Assembly: GCA_964215915.1 (NCBI GenBank)
Contig: CAXPEB010000026.1
Coordinates: 1 to 64,000 of the forward strand
DNA: 64,000 nucleotides
Direction of reading: 5' to 3'
From: UBA8524 sp964215915
GTDB taxonomy: Bacteria; Bacteroidota; Bacteroidia; UBA8524
The notes beneath the pieces are model-generated. The model had not been told where the DNA came from, ran no database searches, and was given only the letters and a program-made list of their open reading frames with translations. The translations under genes were made by a program, and so were the position numbers. This document shows, in pieces, positions 8,106-16,527 of this stretch. Position 1 is the stretch's first letter. The number at the start of each line of letters is the position of its first letter.

Positions 8106-10610
8106 TCAGAACGTGAACTGCGCCGAAATTTTCACCCCGAAATGATTGGCTCCGGGATTGTCAAGGTGTGTAAGGCGATGGATAAAATCAATACGCCCGA
8201 AGGAAAAAATGTTTTCAATTCCATACCCCACTTCCATATACGGTTCCCTGTTCAGCTCATAAAACTGCGTCACAGCCCTGCCGGACTCATCCGCTTTGGG
8301 TAAAAGGTCGAGATGTTTCTGACTGATGGAACCCCATACGGTTTTGCTGGTCATAAAAAACCTCAGCTTCGCTTTTTTCAGGTAAGGCACCCGGTTGAAG
8401 AATGCTCCCCCGAAATGCTGCTCGTAATTGAGTGACACATACTGGTCGCTCACGAACTCGAAGAGATTCATGAGGTTAAAGGTGTAGCGGTTAGCCAATA
8501 TGGATTGATTGCCACGCTGCACATCCAAAATGGGATACGGCAAATTATCCGCAAATACCTTTCCGGCAGAAATGATGTAATTCCCTTCCCCGAATCGTCC
8601 CATACGTACCCATTGCTGCAGGCTGATACTTGTTTTATCGAAGGCATACTGCCCACCCAGCACATCCCGGAAACCGTGGGTATAGCTAAAGGTCACCGCC
8701 GGGCCTTTTTGCGCGCCGAGCGAATAGCGTTCATTGTGATTAAGAATAAACTGTTCCTGGAAGGCAAAGCGGGTATCCACCGTTAAAGTAGTCGTACGGA
8801 AATCATTGGCGATTACGGTATTGGTCGGTGTGTTTTCCCGGAAAAAGGCAAAGTTGAACTTATTGCCCACGGGCTCAAACTCATAGCTTTTGGTCTGAAA
8901 TACAATCCGGTTAGACCAGGAAGGGCTATGCTGACGGAACAGATAGAGCGTTTGCTCGTGGGTACGGTTCATCTGCACAGCCTGGAACAATGCCAGTGTG
9001 GTAAAGAGGTTTGTCTGATCGTATTGCTGGTCGCTGACCCCGATTTGTTCCACCTCCCGCCTTTCCCGGATACCAAGCACCGTCCAGTGCTTTTTACTGA
9101 GAAACACATCGCCTTTGACCATGTATTTGAATTTCTTGTCCCAGGTGCCATAGCCCAGTTGGGCTCTGAACTGGAAGCGCTCGCTCCAGAGATAATTGGT
9201 TTTGGCTCCTATGGTGAATCGATGGCCCTCCAGCGGGTTGAAACTGTACAGGTAGGCATAGGGACCGATATCGATCTTCCCGACCCTCTTATATCCGTTG
9301 ACAATGATGTTCACCCATTCTACCCAGGTCTTAACAATAGGCAGGTTGTTGAGCGTATCAATCATCTGCACGATACGCTTGTCATCTTCCGTAAGTTTTT
9401 CATGCCTGTTCTCTTCCCAGAACTCTTCGCCCTTTTCCGTTGCGCCTTCAACCACCTGCAGTTTGTTTTCATAGAACTTGGGCTCTTTGGGCTGGTTCAC
9501 GACCATATTCCGGTTGGAGACATAAAAAAGGGCGATAAAACCGGGCGTGGTGGAGGAAGGTTCATCCAGATTCAGCAGAATCCGGGTTTTGGAAGGCAGC
9601 CAGGCTCCGGTTTCCGTGGGCAGGTATTCCTGTTGAATCTTGAACTGGTCGATAAAATTCAAATTAGCCCTGCGGTCCATAAAGAGCTGGGAGCGCCGTA
9701 TGGCAAAAGTCGAATCGGCTATCCAGATGGTTCCCGTAAAGACCAGATCCGTGGTACGTTTGGGGTTGAGTTCGATCTGGTAGCATTTCATTCCATCGAT
9801 ATTCACACTGTCTTTCAGCGTGAAAACGTACATGTCCAGGGCAGCATCCCCAACCGGAGACGCAAAATCCTTTTCAAGTATCCGGATCCAGTTTACATGG
9901 AAATTATACTGCTGGAAAGTACTCCCAAGCAACTGGGCAGTAACACTTTCATCTTCCATGCCCACTCCCATTACCCGCGTGGCTTTGATTACTTCCTTCT
10001 GCCGAAACGGGTTACGGGTGGTGTAAAAATCGGAAAGCGTTTCTGAGATGAATACCGGAAGTACCGGAGTATTGCTACCGTCATTCAGTTGCCCTACCGT
10101 ATCGAATATCGGTTGTATGGATTGCAGCAGTTTGCTCTTCCGCTGCTTTTCCGTCAGCTGGTCAACGGCAATCTGCACCTTGGTGAAGCTTTCGTATTGA
10201 TAGGCTTCCAGGTTTTCGTAGCTGTTCCTTTTCCGGTTTTCCTGCGCTGCCTTAATGATCCGGATGGCAGGGTTGACCCCGGGCTTCACCACCGCCTCGG
10301 GAAGTTCCGCCAGGTTCTCTTTTAACTGGAAATGGATTGTTTGGGTTTGTCCGCGCAGGAGGGGCTTGGTCTGGGTGATATAACCCAGGTAGGAAGCCGC
10401 CACGCTGTCAACGGGCTTATCGGTTTCAATGGTGTAAAACCCGTCGAAATCCGTGGTAATTCCAACCGTTGTTCCCGGGAAGTAAATATTCACAAAAGGC
10501 AAAGCCTCCCCAGATTGGGCGTCTGTGACCTTGCCGGTTACCCGGGTCTTTTGAGCAAAAAGCCCGGCAGAAACTGCCAGGCAGAACAATACGGTCAGAA
10601 GTCGGCGCAT
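8106..10610 (-). CDS. DUF5686 outer-membrane protein with carboxypeptidase-like regulatory domain
   Basis: An 834-residue exported protein. After the signal peptide MRRLLTVLFCLAVSAGLFAQ, residues 24-100 form a CarboxypepD_reg-like beta sandwich (VTGKVTDAQSGEALPFVNIYFPGTTVG), as in TonB-dependent transporter N-termini. The rest matches DUF5686, from AIRIIKAAQENRKRNSYENLEAYQYESF to a C-terminal beta-barrel rich in alternating aromatic strands and ending in F (FGVKISAQFTF), typical of outer-membrane insertion. No TonB plug is evident. Function is unknown. The start lies three bases after the stop of the cyclophilin lipoprotein gene, so the two form an operon, consistent with that chaperone helping envelope protein folding (inference). 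Confidence 0.8.
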   Translation of the reverse strand: MRRLLTVLFCLAVSAGLFAQKTRVTGKVTDAQSGEALPFVNIYFPGTTVGITTDFDGFYTIETDKPVDSVAASYLGYITQTKPLLRGQTQTIHFQLKENLAELPEAVVKPGVNPAIRIIKAAQENRKRNSYENLEAYQYESFTKVQIAVDQLTEKQRKSKLLQSIQPIFDTVGQLNDGSNTPVLPVFISETLSDFYTTRNPFRQKEVIKATRVMGVGMEDESVTAQLLGSTFQQYNFHVNWIRILEKDFASPVGDAALDMYVFTLKDSVNIDGMKCYQIELNPKRTTDLVFTGTIWIADSTFAIRRSQLFMDRRANLNFIDQFKIQQEYLPTETGAWLPSKTRILLNLDEPSSTTPGFIALFYVSNRNMVVNQPKEPKFYENKLQVVEGATEKGEEFWEENRHEKLTEDDKRIVQMIDTLNNLPIVKTWVEWVNIIVNGYKRVGKIDIGPYAYLYSFNPLEGHRFTIGAKTNYLWSERFQFRAQLGYGTWDKKFKYMVKGDVFLSKKHWTVLGIRERREVEQIGVSDQQYDQTNLFTTLALFQAVQMNRTHEQTLYLFRQHSPSWSNRIVFQTKSYEFEPVGNKFNFAFFRENTPTNTVIANDFRTTTLTVDTRFAFQEQFILNHNERYSLGAQKGPAVTFSYTHGFRDVLGGQYAFDKTSISLQQWVRMGRFGEGNYIISAGKVFADNLPYPILDVQRGNQSILANRYTFNLMNLFEFVSDQYVSLNYEQHFGGAFFNRVPYLKKAKLRFFMTSKTVWGSISQKHLDLLPKADESGRAVTQFYELNREPYMEVGYGIENIFSFGRIDFIHRLTHLDNPGANHFGVKISAQFTF

Positions 10611-10613
10611 GCT

Positions 10614-11399
10614 TTATTTTTCCACCACCGAGATGCTCATTTTTACATCCTCCAAGGGACGATCTCCCGGTGCGGTTTGTACGGCGGCAATTTTATCGAT
10701 CACTTCCAGTCCCTCCACAACTTCACCGAAAACGGTATACTGCCCGTCAAGGTGTGGCGTACCACCAACGGTGGAATACGTCTGTACCTGCTCCGGAGTA
10801 TACTGTACCCCGCTACGTGCGGAAAACTGCTGAAGCATGTTTTGCGGAACTACCTGTCCCTGCACGATGTAGAACTGCGATCCGCTGGATTCCCTTTTCG
10901 GGTTCATCTGATCGCCCAGACGTGCGGCAGACAAGGCACCTTTCTTATGAATGAATTTGGAACTGAATTCGGCGGGAATGGTATAACCCGGACCGCCAGA
11001 GCCTAGCTGAACCCCGGGAGCGGCTCCTTTGGAGTTAGGGTCTCCTCCTTGGATCATAAAATTCTTGATCACACGGTGGAAAAGGAGTCCATCATAGAAT
11101 CCTTCTTTCACCAGTTTAACAAAGTTGTCGCGGTGAAGCGGCGTTTCATCATACAGCTTCACCTTCATGGTTCCATAGTTGGTTTTAATCTCTACCATTA
11201 TGTTTTTATTCTCGGGTTGTGACACAGGCACCACGGGGGTATCCTGCTTGTTGGCAGGAACCGTCTGACTTTGTTCTTCAGGTTCCCGATTATCATTCGT
11301 GTTGTTTTCTTTCTGTTTCTGATCCCCGCATGCCGCAATTAGCAAAGAGGCAAAAGCGATCATGGCGTAATATTTCGGTGCTCTCATGGTTTTATGCAT
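10614..11399 (-). CDS. Cyclophilin-type peptidylprolyl isomerase, lipoprotein
   Basis: A protein of about 261 residues with the leader MHKTMRAPKYYAMIAFASLLIAAC, a lipobox ending at cysteine, then a Gln/Asn/Glu-rich linker. The cyclophilin domain occupies roughly residues 95-260: VKLYDETPLHRDNFVKL, FHRVIKNFMIQGGDP, the SQFYIV strand and HLDGQYTVFGEVVEG. It catalyses cis-trans isomerisation of prolyl bonds, here in the periplasm or on the outer membrane. The start at 11399 is chosen because a promoter element ends seven bases upstream; 11408 and 11387 are alternatives. It precedes and is probably cotranscribed with the DUF5686 gene. Confidence 0.9.
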   Translation of the reverse strand: MHKTMRAPKYYAMIAFASLLIAACGDQKQKENNTNDNREPEEQSQTVPANKQDTPVVPVSQPENKNIMVEIKTNYGTMKVKLYDETPLHRDNFVKLVKEGFYDGLLFHRVIKNFMIQGGDPNSKGAAPGVQLGSGGPGYTIPAEFSSKFIHKKGALSAARLGDQMNPKRESSGSQFYIVQGQVVPQNMLQQFSARSGVQYTPEQVQTYSTVGGTPHLDGQYTVFGEVVEGLEVIDKIAAVQTAPGDRPLEDVKMSISVVEK

Positions 11400-11405
11400 T
11401 ATGGC

Positions 11406-11413
11406 CAAAAATA
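11406..11413 (-). promoter_or_regulatory. TAnnTTTG promoter element for cyclophilin gene
   Basis: TATTTTTG on the minus strand ends seven bases before the ATG at 11399. If the transcript starts 4-7 bases downstream, as expected for a -7 element, the message would be leaderless or nearly so. Confidence 0.55.
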
Positions 11414-11414
11414 A

Positions 11415-11756
11415 TCAAAGGGTGTTAAAATATACCAGCACTTGTTCCTTAAGGTAAATTTCCTGTTCCACCACGTTAATATAGGGCAGTTTGCCGTTCA
11501 GTTTCCAGTGCGGCCAGCCGTCTTTGTCATGTCCTTCCAGTTGGTAGTGTCCCTCCTGGCTGAGCAGTTTGCATACGGCAATATGCATGAGGTTGACCTT
11601 GTCTTCTTTCGACCAGCGCTTTTTCACCTGGCCCAGCTCACGGATTCCGATCAGCAAGAGTACCCCGTTAAGGTCCGGTTCTTTCCCGAACTGAATTGCC
11701 AGCTGCCCGATGAGTTCCTTCCACCGGTCTTCCAAAACGTTTTCCGTCTTCATCAT
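11415..11756 (-). CDS. Conserved hypothetical protein
   Basis: Using the ATG at 11756, the product has 113 residues (MMKTENVLEDRWKELIGQLA...). I do not recognise a named domain. It is a soluble mixed helix/strand protein with DLNGVLLLIGIRELGQ, KEDKVNLMHIAVCKLLSQEG, and a C-terminal DGWPHWKLN followed by an acidic strand. No signal peptide or membrane segment is visible. A longer reading from 11819 would add a basic stretch that overlaps the upstream gene, and an exact TAnnTTTG element ends six bases before 11756, so the shorter start is preferred. Confidence 0.65.
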   Translation of the reverse strand: MMKTENVLEDRWKELIGQLAIQFGKEPDLNGVLLLIGIRELGQVKKRWSKEDKVNLMHIAVCKLLSQEGHYQLEGHDKDGWPHWKLNGKLPYINVVEQEIYLKEQVLVYFNTL

Positions 11757-11761
11757 CCCTG

Positions 11762-11769
11762 CAAATCTA
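11762..11769 (-). promoter_or_regulatory. TAnnTTTG promoter element
   Basis: TAGATTTG on the minus strand ends six bases before the ATG at 11756, located in the seven bases just after the stop of the upstream gene. It decides the start used for the small downstream gene and predicts a leaderless message. Confidence 0.5.
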
Positions 11770-11775
11770 GGAAGC

Positions 11776-13044
11776 TCAGGTCTTTTGTTTTTTCTTTTTC
11801 GCCGACGGGAAAAGTACATTATTCAGGATGAGCCTGTACCCGGGAGAATTGGGGATAAGCTTGAGATCGGTGGGAGGCTCTCCCACGTAGTGTTCGTAAT
11901 CCTCCGGATCATGCCCCCCGTAAAAAGTCCAGGTACCCTTACCGGCGGTACCATGGATATAGCGGGCTTCATTCACCACCTTGGTTTCTCCCATCACTAC
12001 TACTCCAGGCTTAATCACATCGTTATTGAAGGCGGTGGTCTGTCCCATAAAGCCCTTGATCACCCGGGTATGGTTCTGGGTCAGCAGGGTTGGGATGAGG
12101 TCGAATTTGGCACTGAACTCAAAGAGCGTGAAGTAGTCATCCGATTCGGTGAGCCTCCTTGGCTTGTAATTGGGGCGTGAATCGATATTGGAGAACTCGT
12201 ACAGAAAAGGATTCTGTTCGAGCAGGAAATTCTGAAAGGCAAAGGTGTTGGAAAAATCAAGTTTCTGCTGAGCACGCGGGTCAGACGGATCTCCGTCGAA
12301 AATATTGGCGCAGATATCCACTCCATCAGCCGAAAGGGCAATGTCGTAACTATCGGTAGCGGAACACATGGCAAAGAGGAATCCGCCTCCCAGGCAGAAG
12401 TCGCGAATTTTTTTCGCTACGGCCAGCTTGAGCTGCGAAACTTTGGCAAAGCCATGCTTTTTCGCCAGGTCTTCTGCTTCCCTCACCTGGTCCTGGTACC
12501 ATTTCTGGCGATGGAAGGACGCGTAAAAGCGACCGAACTGTCCGGTAAAGTCCTCGTGATGCAAATGCAGCCAGTCGTATTCGGGCAGCTTGTCGCTAAG
12601 CACCTCATCATCAAATACCACATCATAAGGAATTTCGGCATACGTGAGGACCAGGGTCACGGCATCGTCCCAGGGCTGGGCGGTTTTGGGTGAATAAACC
12701 GCCACTTTGGGGGCATTCAGCAGCTTCACGGCTTCCATATTCACCTCCGGATCGGCAATCTCTTCATGGATTTGCTGCGATTTGAGGTCGGGGATGATCT
12801 CGATACTTACCCCACGGATCAGGCATTCCCGTTCAATCTTCTCGCTGTGATCGAACAGAAAGCTTCCGCCCCTGTAGTTCAGCAGCCACTCTGCCTCGCC
12901 CCCGTTCTGCAGCACCCAGAAGGTAATACCGTAAGATTTGAGGTGGTCTTTTTGCTGATCGTCCATAGGGATAAGGATCTTCACTGCCATGGAAGGCAGG
13001 GAAATCAGCAGGAACAGGATGTTGAGGAGTATTGTTTTTTTCAT
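11776..13044 (-). CDS. Exported protein of the family often named asparagine synthetase B (misnomer)
   Basis: A 422-residue protein with signal peptide MKKTILLNILFLLISLPSMA and a mature start VKILIPMDDQQKDHLKSYG. Hallmarks include LLNYRGGSFLF, APKVAVYSPKTAQPWDDAVTLVLTYAEIPYDV, DWLHLHHEDFTGQFG and GGGFLFAMCSATDSYDIAL; the end is lysine-rich. From memory, Bacteroidota homologues carry the automatic name asparagine synthetase B. I see neither the N-terminal nucleophile cysteine of a glutaminase domain nor an SGGxDS ATP-pyrophosphatase loop, and it is exported, so the name should not be taken as function. The segment resembles a ThuA/glutamine-amidotransferase-like Rossmann layout (inference). 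Its ATG overlaps the crcB stop by four bases. Confidence 0.7.
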   Translation of the reverse strand: MKKTILLNILFLLISLPSMAVKILIPMDDQQKDHLKSYGITFWVLQNGGEAEWLLNYRGGSFLFDHSEKIERECLIRGVSIEIIPDLKSQQIHEEIADPEVNMEAVKLLNAPKVAVYSPKTAQPWDDAVTLVLTYAEIPYDVVFDDEVLSDKLPEYDWLHLHHEDFTGQFGRFYASFHRQKWYQDQVREAEDLAKKHGFAKVSQLKLAVAKKIRDFCLGGGFLFAMCSATDSYDIALSADGVDICANIFDGDPSDPRAQQKLDFSNTFAFQNFLLEQNPFLYEFSNIDSRPNYKPRRLTESDDYFTLFEFSAKFDLIPTLLTQNHTRVIKGFMGQTTAFNNDVIKPGVVVMGETKVVNEARYIHGTAGKGTWTFYGGHDPEDYEHYVGEPPTDLKLIPNSPGYRLILNNVLFPSAKKKKQKT

Positions 13045-13412
13045 ACACGCTCTGTTTGGTTCAATGCGAAAAACACGGCAAGGATACCCGCAAGATTCGT
13101 TCCTCCGATGTATAAAAAAGCATAGAGCCAGGCTTTTTGACGAAGGAGAATAACCGCTTCGAGACCGAAGGAAGAAAATGTGGTAAATCCTCCAAGAAAG
13201 CCAACGATAAGCAGGTGCTTATATTGCGCCAAACCGGATTGGCTGAGCATCCATCCGCTCAATGCCCCGATAAGCAGGCATCCCAGCACGTTTACCGCAA
13301 AAACCCCGATGGGGAAGGTTCCTTCACTCAGGTTACCGAACCAACCGGCCAGAAAATACCGCGCCAGTGCTCCCAATGCTCCGCCAAGTGCTACCTGTAT
13401 CCAGATTGCCAT
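13041..13412 (-). CDS. crcB: Fluoride channel CrcB/Fluc
   Basis: A 123-residue protein with four predicted transmembrane helices. It has the Fluc signatures GGALGALARY near the start, FAVNVLGCLLIG in the second helix and GFLGGFTTFSSFGLE in the third, where the Phe box and the TTFSSF turn line the fluoride pathway. Fluc channels export fluoride as dual-topology dimers. I start at the ATG at 13412 (MAIWIQVALGG); the upstream ATG at 13436 lies beyond the promoter element. Its TGA overlaps the next gene's ATG. No fluoride riboswitch fits in the 51-base gap to divergent tatC. Confidence 0.9.
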   Translation of the reverse strand: MAIWIQVALGGALGALARYFLAGWFGNLSEGTFPIGVFAVNVLGCLLIGALSGWMLSQSGLAQYKHLLIVGFLGGFTTFSSFGLEAVILLRQKAWLYAFLYIGGTNLAGILAVFFALNQTERV

Positions 13413-13417
13413 AAATT

Positions 13418-13425
13418 CAAAAGTA
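13418..13425 (-). promoter_or_regulatory. TAnnTTTG promoter element for crcB
   Basis: TACTTTTG on the minus strand ends six bases before the crcB ATG. It sits 22 bases from an oppositely oriented element serving tatC. Confidence 0.55.
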
Positions 13426-13447
13426 TGGAAATGCACCTGCTTTAAGG

Positions 13448-13455
13448 TAATTTTG
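13448..13455 (+). promoter_or_regulatory. TAnnTTTG promoter element for tatC
   Basis: TAATTTTG ends nine bases before the tatC ATG at 13464. With crcB it forms a very compact divergent promoter pair. Confidence 0.55.
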
Positions 13456-13463
13456 CCGCCTCC

Positions 13464-14312
13464 ATGGCTTTAGATCAGGAATTCGACCTGGACGAACTGC
13501 AGAAAAAGACGCAGGAAGATGCGAAGGAAATGTCTTTCCTTCAGCATATTGAAGAATTGCGCTGGCACATCATCCGTTCCCTGATTGCCGTGCTTCTGTT
13601 CACCGTACTGGGCTTCATTTATAAAGATGTTCTTTTCGATCAACTGATCTTCGGGCCCAAACGCCCCGATTTCTGGACTTACCGGATGCTTTGCCGCATC
13701 GGCGAAACAGTTTACGGCGATAACCGGATGTGTATCGAAGAGATGAGCTTCCGGATCACCAATATTTCCATGGCGGGACAATTCACCTCGCACATGTTCA
13801 TCTCCCTGATGGCGGGGCTGATCCTGGCATTCCCCTATATACTTTGGGAGACCTGGCGCTTTATCAAACCGGCACTCAAAGACACGGAAAGGAACAAATC
13901 CCGCGGGGTAGTCTTTTTCGGTTCCATGCTTTTCCTCTCAGGGATCCTGTTCGGCTATTATTTCCTTTCACCTATCTCGGTGAATTTTATGGGGGGCTAC
14001 AGTGTAAGCCCGGAGGTTGAGAATTATATCAGCCTGGATTCCTATATCTCCTTTGTTGCCACACTGACTTTTGGTGCAGGACTGCTCTTCGAATTGCCCC
14101 TGGTGATCTTCTTCCTTGCGAAGATGGGACTGATCACCTCCGACTTCATGCGAAAATACCGTAGCTATGCGCTGCTGATCATCCTTCTGATTTCAGCCGT
14201 GGTTACTCCGCCGGATATCGCTTCCCAGGTATTGATGACCATCCCGATCTACGGCCTTTATGAGGTAGGAATATGGATCGCGCGGGGAGTCGAATCAAGA
14301 AAGAAAACCTAA
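13464..14312 (+). CDS. tatC: Sec-independent translocase subunit TatC
   Basis: A 282-residue polytopic inner-membrane protein, the signal-peptide receptor of the twin-arginine translocon. After an acidic N-terminus comes the family start MSFLQHIEELRWHIIRSLIAV, then helices around LMAGLILAFPYILWETWRFIKPAL (the conserved FPxxxxExWxFxxPgL stretch), GILFGYYFLSP, TFGAGLLFELPLVIFFL and LLIILLISAVVTPPDIASQVLM. An extended cytoplasmic or periplasmic loop between helices 1 and 2 (RPDFWTYRMLCRIGET) is longer than in E. coli. It heads an operon with rpiB and an M28 peptidase. No tatA or tatB is seen nearby. Confidence 0.95.
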   Translation: MALDQEFDLDELQKKTQEDAKEMSFLQHIEELRWHIIRSLIAVLLFTVLGFIYKDVLFDQLIFGPKRPDFWTYRMLCRIGETVYGDNRMCIEEMSFRITNISMAGQFTSHMFISLMAGLILAFPYILWETWRFIKPALKDTERNKSRGVVFFGSMLFLSGILFGYYFLSPISVNFMGGYSVSPEVENYISLDSYISFVATLTFGAGLLFELPLVIFFLAKMGLITSDFMRKYRSYALLIILLISAVVTPPDIASQVLMTIPIYGLYEVGIWIARGVESRKKT

Positions 14313-14321
14313 ATTGAACAC

Positions 14322-14750
14322 ATGAAACTTGCCATTGCCTCCGATCATGCCGGATATGAATTGAAAGAACTGCTGAAAAAACACCTCAGCGAAGAAGGCC
14401 ATGAACTGGAAGACTTCGGAACACATAGCACCGACTCCACCGACTATCCCGATTATGCGCACCCGCTGGCCGAATCGGTGGAAAACAAACAAAACGACCT
14501 GGGCATTCTGATCTGCGGGTCCGGCAATGGGGTATGCATGACCGCCAACCACCATGCGGGTATCCGTGCCGCATTGGCCTGGAATGCTGAAATCGCTTCT
14601 CTTGCCCGCCAACATAACAACGCCAATGTGCTTTGTCTGCCGTCGCGTTTCATCAGTACCGAAGAAGCATTTTCCATTACCGAGTCCTGGCTGAACGCCG
14701 AATACGAAGGTGGCCGGCACCAGCGCAGGGTGGAAAAGATCTCCTGCTGA
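14322..14750 (+). CDS. rpiB: Ribose 5-phosphate isomerase B
   Basis: A 142-residue RpiB that interconverts ribose 5-phosphate and ribulose 5-phosphate in the pentose phosphate pathway. The N-terminus MKLAIASDHAGYELKELLK holds the DHAG motif, and ICGSGNGVCMTANHHAGIRAAL contains the phosphate-binding GSGNG loop. In place of the catalytic cysteine position, ICGSGNG matches the family. RVLCLPSRF-like strand NVLCLPSRFIS follows. Length is normal. It lies nine bases after tatC and its TGA overlaps the ATG of the next gene (TGATG). Confidence 0.95.
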   Translation: MKLAIASDHAGYELKELLKKHLSEEGHELEDFGTHSTDSTDYPDYAHPLAESVENKQNDLGILICGSGNGVCMTANHHAGIRAALAWNAEIASLARQHNNANVLCLPSRFISTEEAFSITESWLNAEYEGGRHQRRVEKISC

Positions 14751-15742
14751 TGTTTCTCCGGATACTGTTTTTTGCCGCTATACTCACTGGCTACGGAACC
14801 GCACTGGCCCAATCGGCGACAGACCTGAGCGAATCTTCTTCCCTGTTTTACCTCCGCCAACATCTTTATACGCTGTCCGCCGACAGCATGGAGGGTAGAA
14901 ATACGGCCCAGGAAGGACAGCGCAAGGCGGCGGAATACCTTGTCCATACACTTAAAGAAATCGGCATAGAACCCGGTGTTATAGACAGCAATGGACACAA
15001 GACCTACCTGCAACCCTGGGATTTTGTAAAACGCTACGGTGATCGCCGGGCCTATTACCCGCAATCCTGGAACGTAATAGGACTGCTGCCCGCCACCGAA
15101 CCCAGTGATGAGTATGTGGTGATCTCCGGCCATTATGACCACCTGGGGGTGCTTTATGATTCTATCTATAACGGAGCAGATGACAATGGCAGCGGCACCT
15201 CTTCCATACTTGAAATGGCCCGGCTGTTCAGCAAACAGGAAACTCCCAGGAAACGCAACCTGCTCTTTATCTTCTTCAGCGGTGAAGAAAAGGGCTTGCT
15301 CGGGTCAAAGCACTATGCCCAATACCCCACCGTGCCTCTGGAACAAATTGTAACCGACATCAATATTGACATGGTGGGAAGGGCGGACTCCATACATGCA
15401 GAGGATAGCAACTATCTCTATGTAATTGGGTCGGATCGGATTTCCAAACGCCTTGACAGCCTGCTCCAGGCGGCTAACTCCGGCCCGGATTCCATGCAAT
15501 TGGATTATACATACAACGACCCCGATGATCCGCAACGGCTTTATGAGCGCAGCGATCATTACAATTTTGCGAGCAAGGGTATCCCGGTTGTTTTTTTCTT
15601 CTCAGGCATTCATTACGATTACCACAAACCTGCCGACGATGTGGAGAAGATCAATTTTGAGGTCTTGTACCGGCGTATGATGCTGGCGTACCGCCTTGCT
15701 TCCCTGTTGGTCTGCGAACCGGTTCCACTGCTTCCCGATTAA
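14750..15742 (+). CDS. M28 family metallopeptidase, exported
   Basis: A 330-residue zinc aminopeptidase. The start at 14750 overlaps the rpiB stop as TGATG and begins the signal peptide MFLRILFFAAILTGYGTALAQ. The M28 zinc ligands are all visible: H in SGHYDHLG (about residue 127), D in NGADDNGSGTS, the E pair in FFSGEEKGLLGS, D in DINIDMVGR and the final H in IHYDYHKPADDVEKI. The family removes amino-terminal residues from peptides; here the enzyme is periplasmic or secreted. Its 3' end overlaps the convergent M48 gene by four bases. Confidence 0.9.
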   Translation: MFLRILFFAAILTGYGTALAQSATDLSESSSLFYLRQHLYTLSADSMEGRNTAQEGQRKAAEYLVHTLKEIGIEPGVIDSNGHKTYLQPWDFVKRYGDRRAYYPQSWNVIGLLPATEPSDEYVVISGHYDHLGVLYDSIYNGADDNGSGTSSILEMARLFSKQETPRKRNLLFIFFSGEEKGLLGSKHYAQYPTVPLEQIVTDINIDMVGRADSIHAEDSNYLYVIGSDRISKRLDSLLQAANSGPDSMQLDYTYNDPDDPQRLYERSDHYNFASKGIPVVFFFSGIHYDYHKPADDVEKINFEVLYRRMMLAYRLASLLVCEPVPLLPD

Positions 15743-16527
15743 TCTTCCATCGCCTTCTGCAACAACTTCCATTCATCCTGTTCCATGGCTGGCAGGTAAG
15801 GCAAGCTTTTGCTGTCTTGTCCGGCGATCTTCTCCCGGATATAGGCAGCACGCTCTTCCGATATGGGGTGTGAGGAAAACCATTCGGCAAATTCAGGGGC
15901 ACTTTCCATCCTTGCCAAAAAATCTGCGAGGGCCTGTGGGTTGATCTGTGCCCCCTGGAGATAATCCACGGCAACAAGGTCTGCTTCCTTTTCCAGGTCC
16001 CGGCTAAAAGCAAGAGAAGTGAGGTTTTCAAGGGACTCGGCGATGAGGGTGCCTCCCCCGTTTGACACCAGGTTACTCAATGTTGCAATACCGAACTCGC
16101 GGATCAGAGCCTGCATTACATGTTCTTTCTCATGATGAGCAATTTCATGAGCCAGCACCGCAGCAAGTTCATCGGAAGAGCGGCAGGATTCGATCAATCC
16201 GCTATATACCACAATATGCCCGTCGGGCAGCGTAAAGGCATTGACTTCGGAACTCAGAAATATGTGTATCCGGATGCGGCTGGATCTCCTGGTTTCATTG
16301 CGGGTGATTTTGGTAACCAGCTTTTCCAGAGTACCCAGCATCTTCTGATTCCGGTATTCGAGCTCGGTTTCACGCAGGAAACGCATATAGACCTTACCCA
16401 GATCTTCTTCCAGGTTTTCCATGCGTTGTTCCACCTTAAAAATGCTTCTCCAGTCGACCTGCCTCAATCCGGCCCAAAGTCCGGCTAACACCAGCAGGGT
16501 AACGAATATCTTAATAACGCTCTTCAT
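15739..16527 (-). CDS. M48 family metalloprotease
   Basis: A 262-residue protein with an N-terminal membrane anchor (MKSVIKIFVTLLVLAGLWAGL). The zinc site HEIAHHEKEH lies near residue 125 and the third ligand in LEKEADLVAVDYLQGA, giving the Oma1/BepA-type M48 arrangement. The strand INAFTLPDG-like motif VNAFTLPDGHIVVYSGLI is diagnostic. Such proteases degrade or refold envelope proteins. The ATG at 16527 was chosen since an upstream ATG would put extra residues before the hydrophobic anchor; even so the gene overlaps the preceding membrane-protein gene by 17 bases. Confidence 0.9.
   Translation of the reverse strand: MKSVIKIFVTLLVLAGLWAGLRQVDWRSIFKVEQRMENLEEDLGKVYMRFLRETELEYRNQKMLGTLEKLVTKITRNETRRSSRIRIHIFLSSEVNAFTLPDGHIVVYSGLIESCRSSDELAAVLAHEIAHHEKEHVMQALIREFGIATLSNLVSNGGGTLIAESLENLTSLAFSRDLEKEADLVAVDYLQGAQINPQALADFLARMESAPEFAEWFSSHPISEERAAYIREKIAGQDSKSLPYLPAMEQDEWKLLQKAMED

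Noticed and set aside
8928..10046. 372-codon plus-strand frame opposite the DUF5686 gene
   Set aside because: It is antisense to a clear outer-membrane gene and its translation has no domain; long antisense frames are expected opposite GC-balanced genes.
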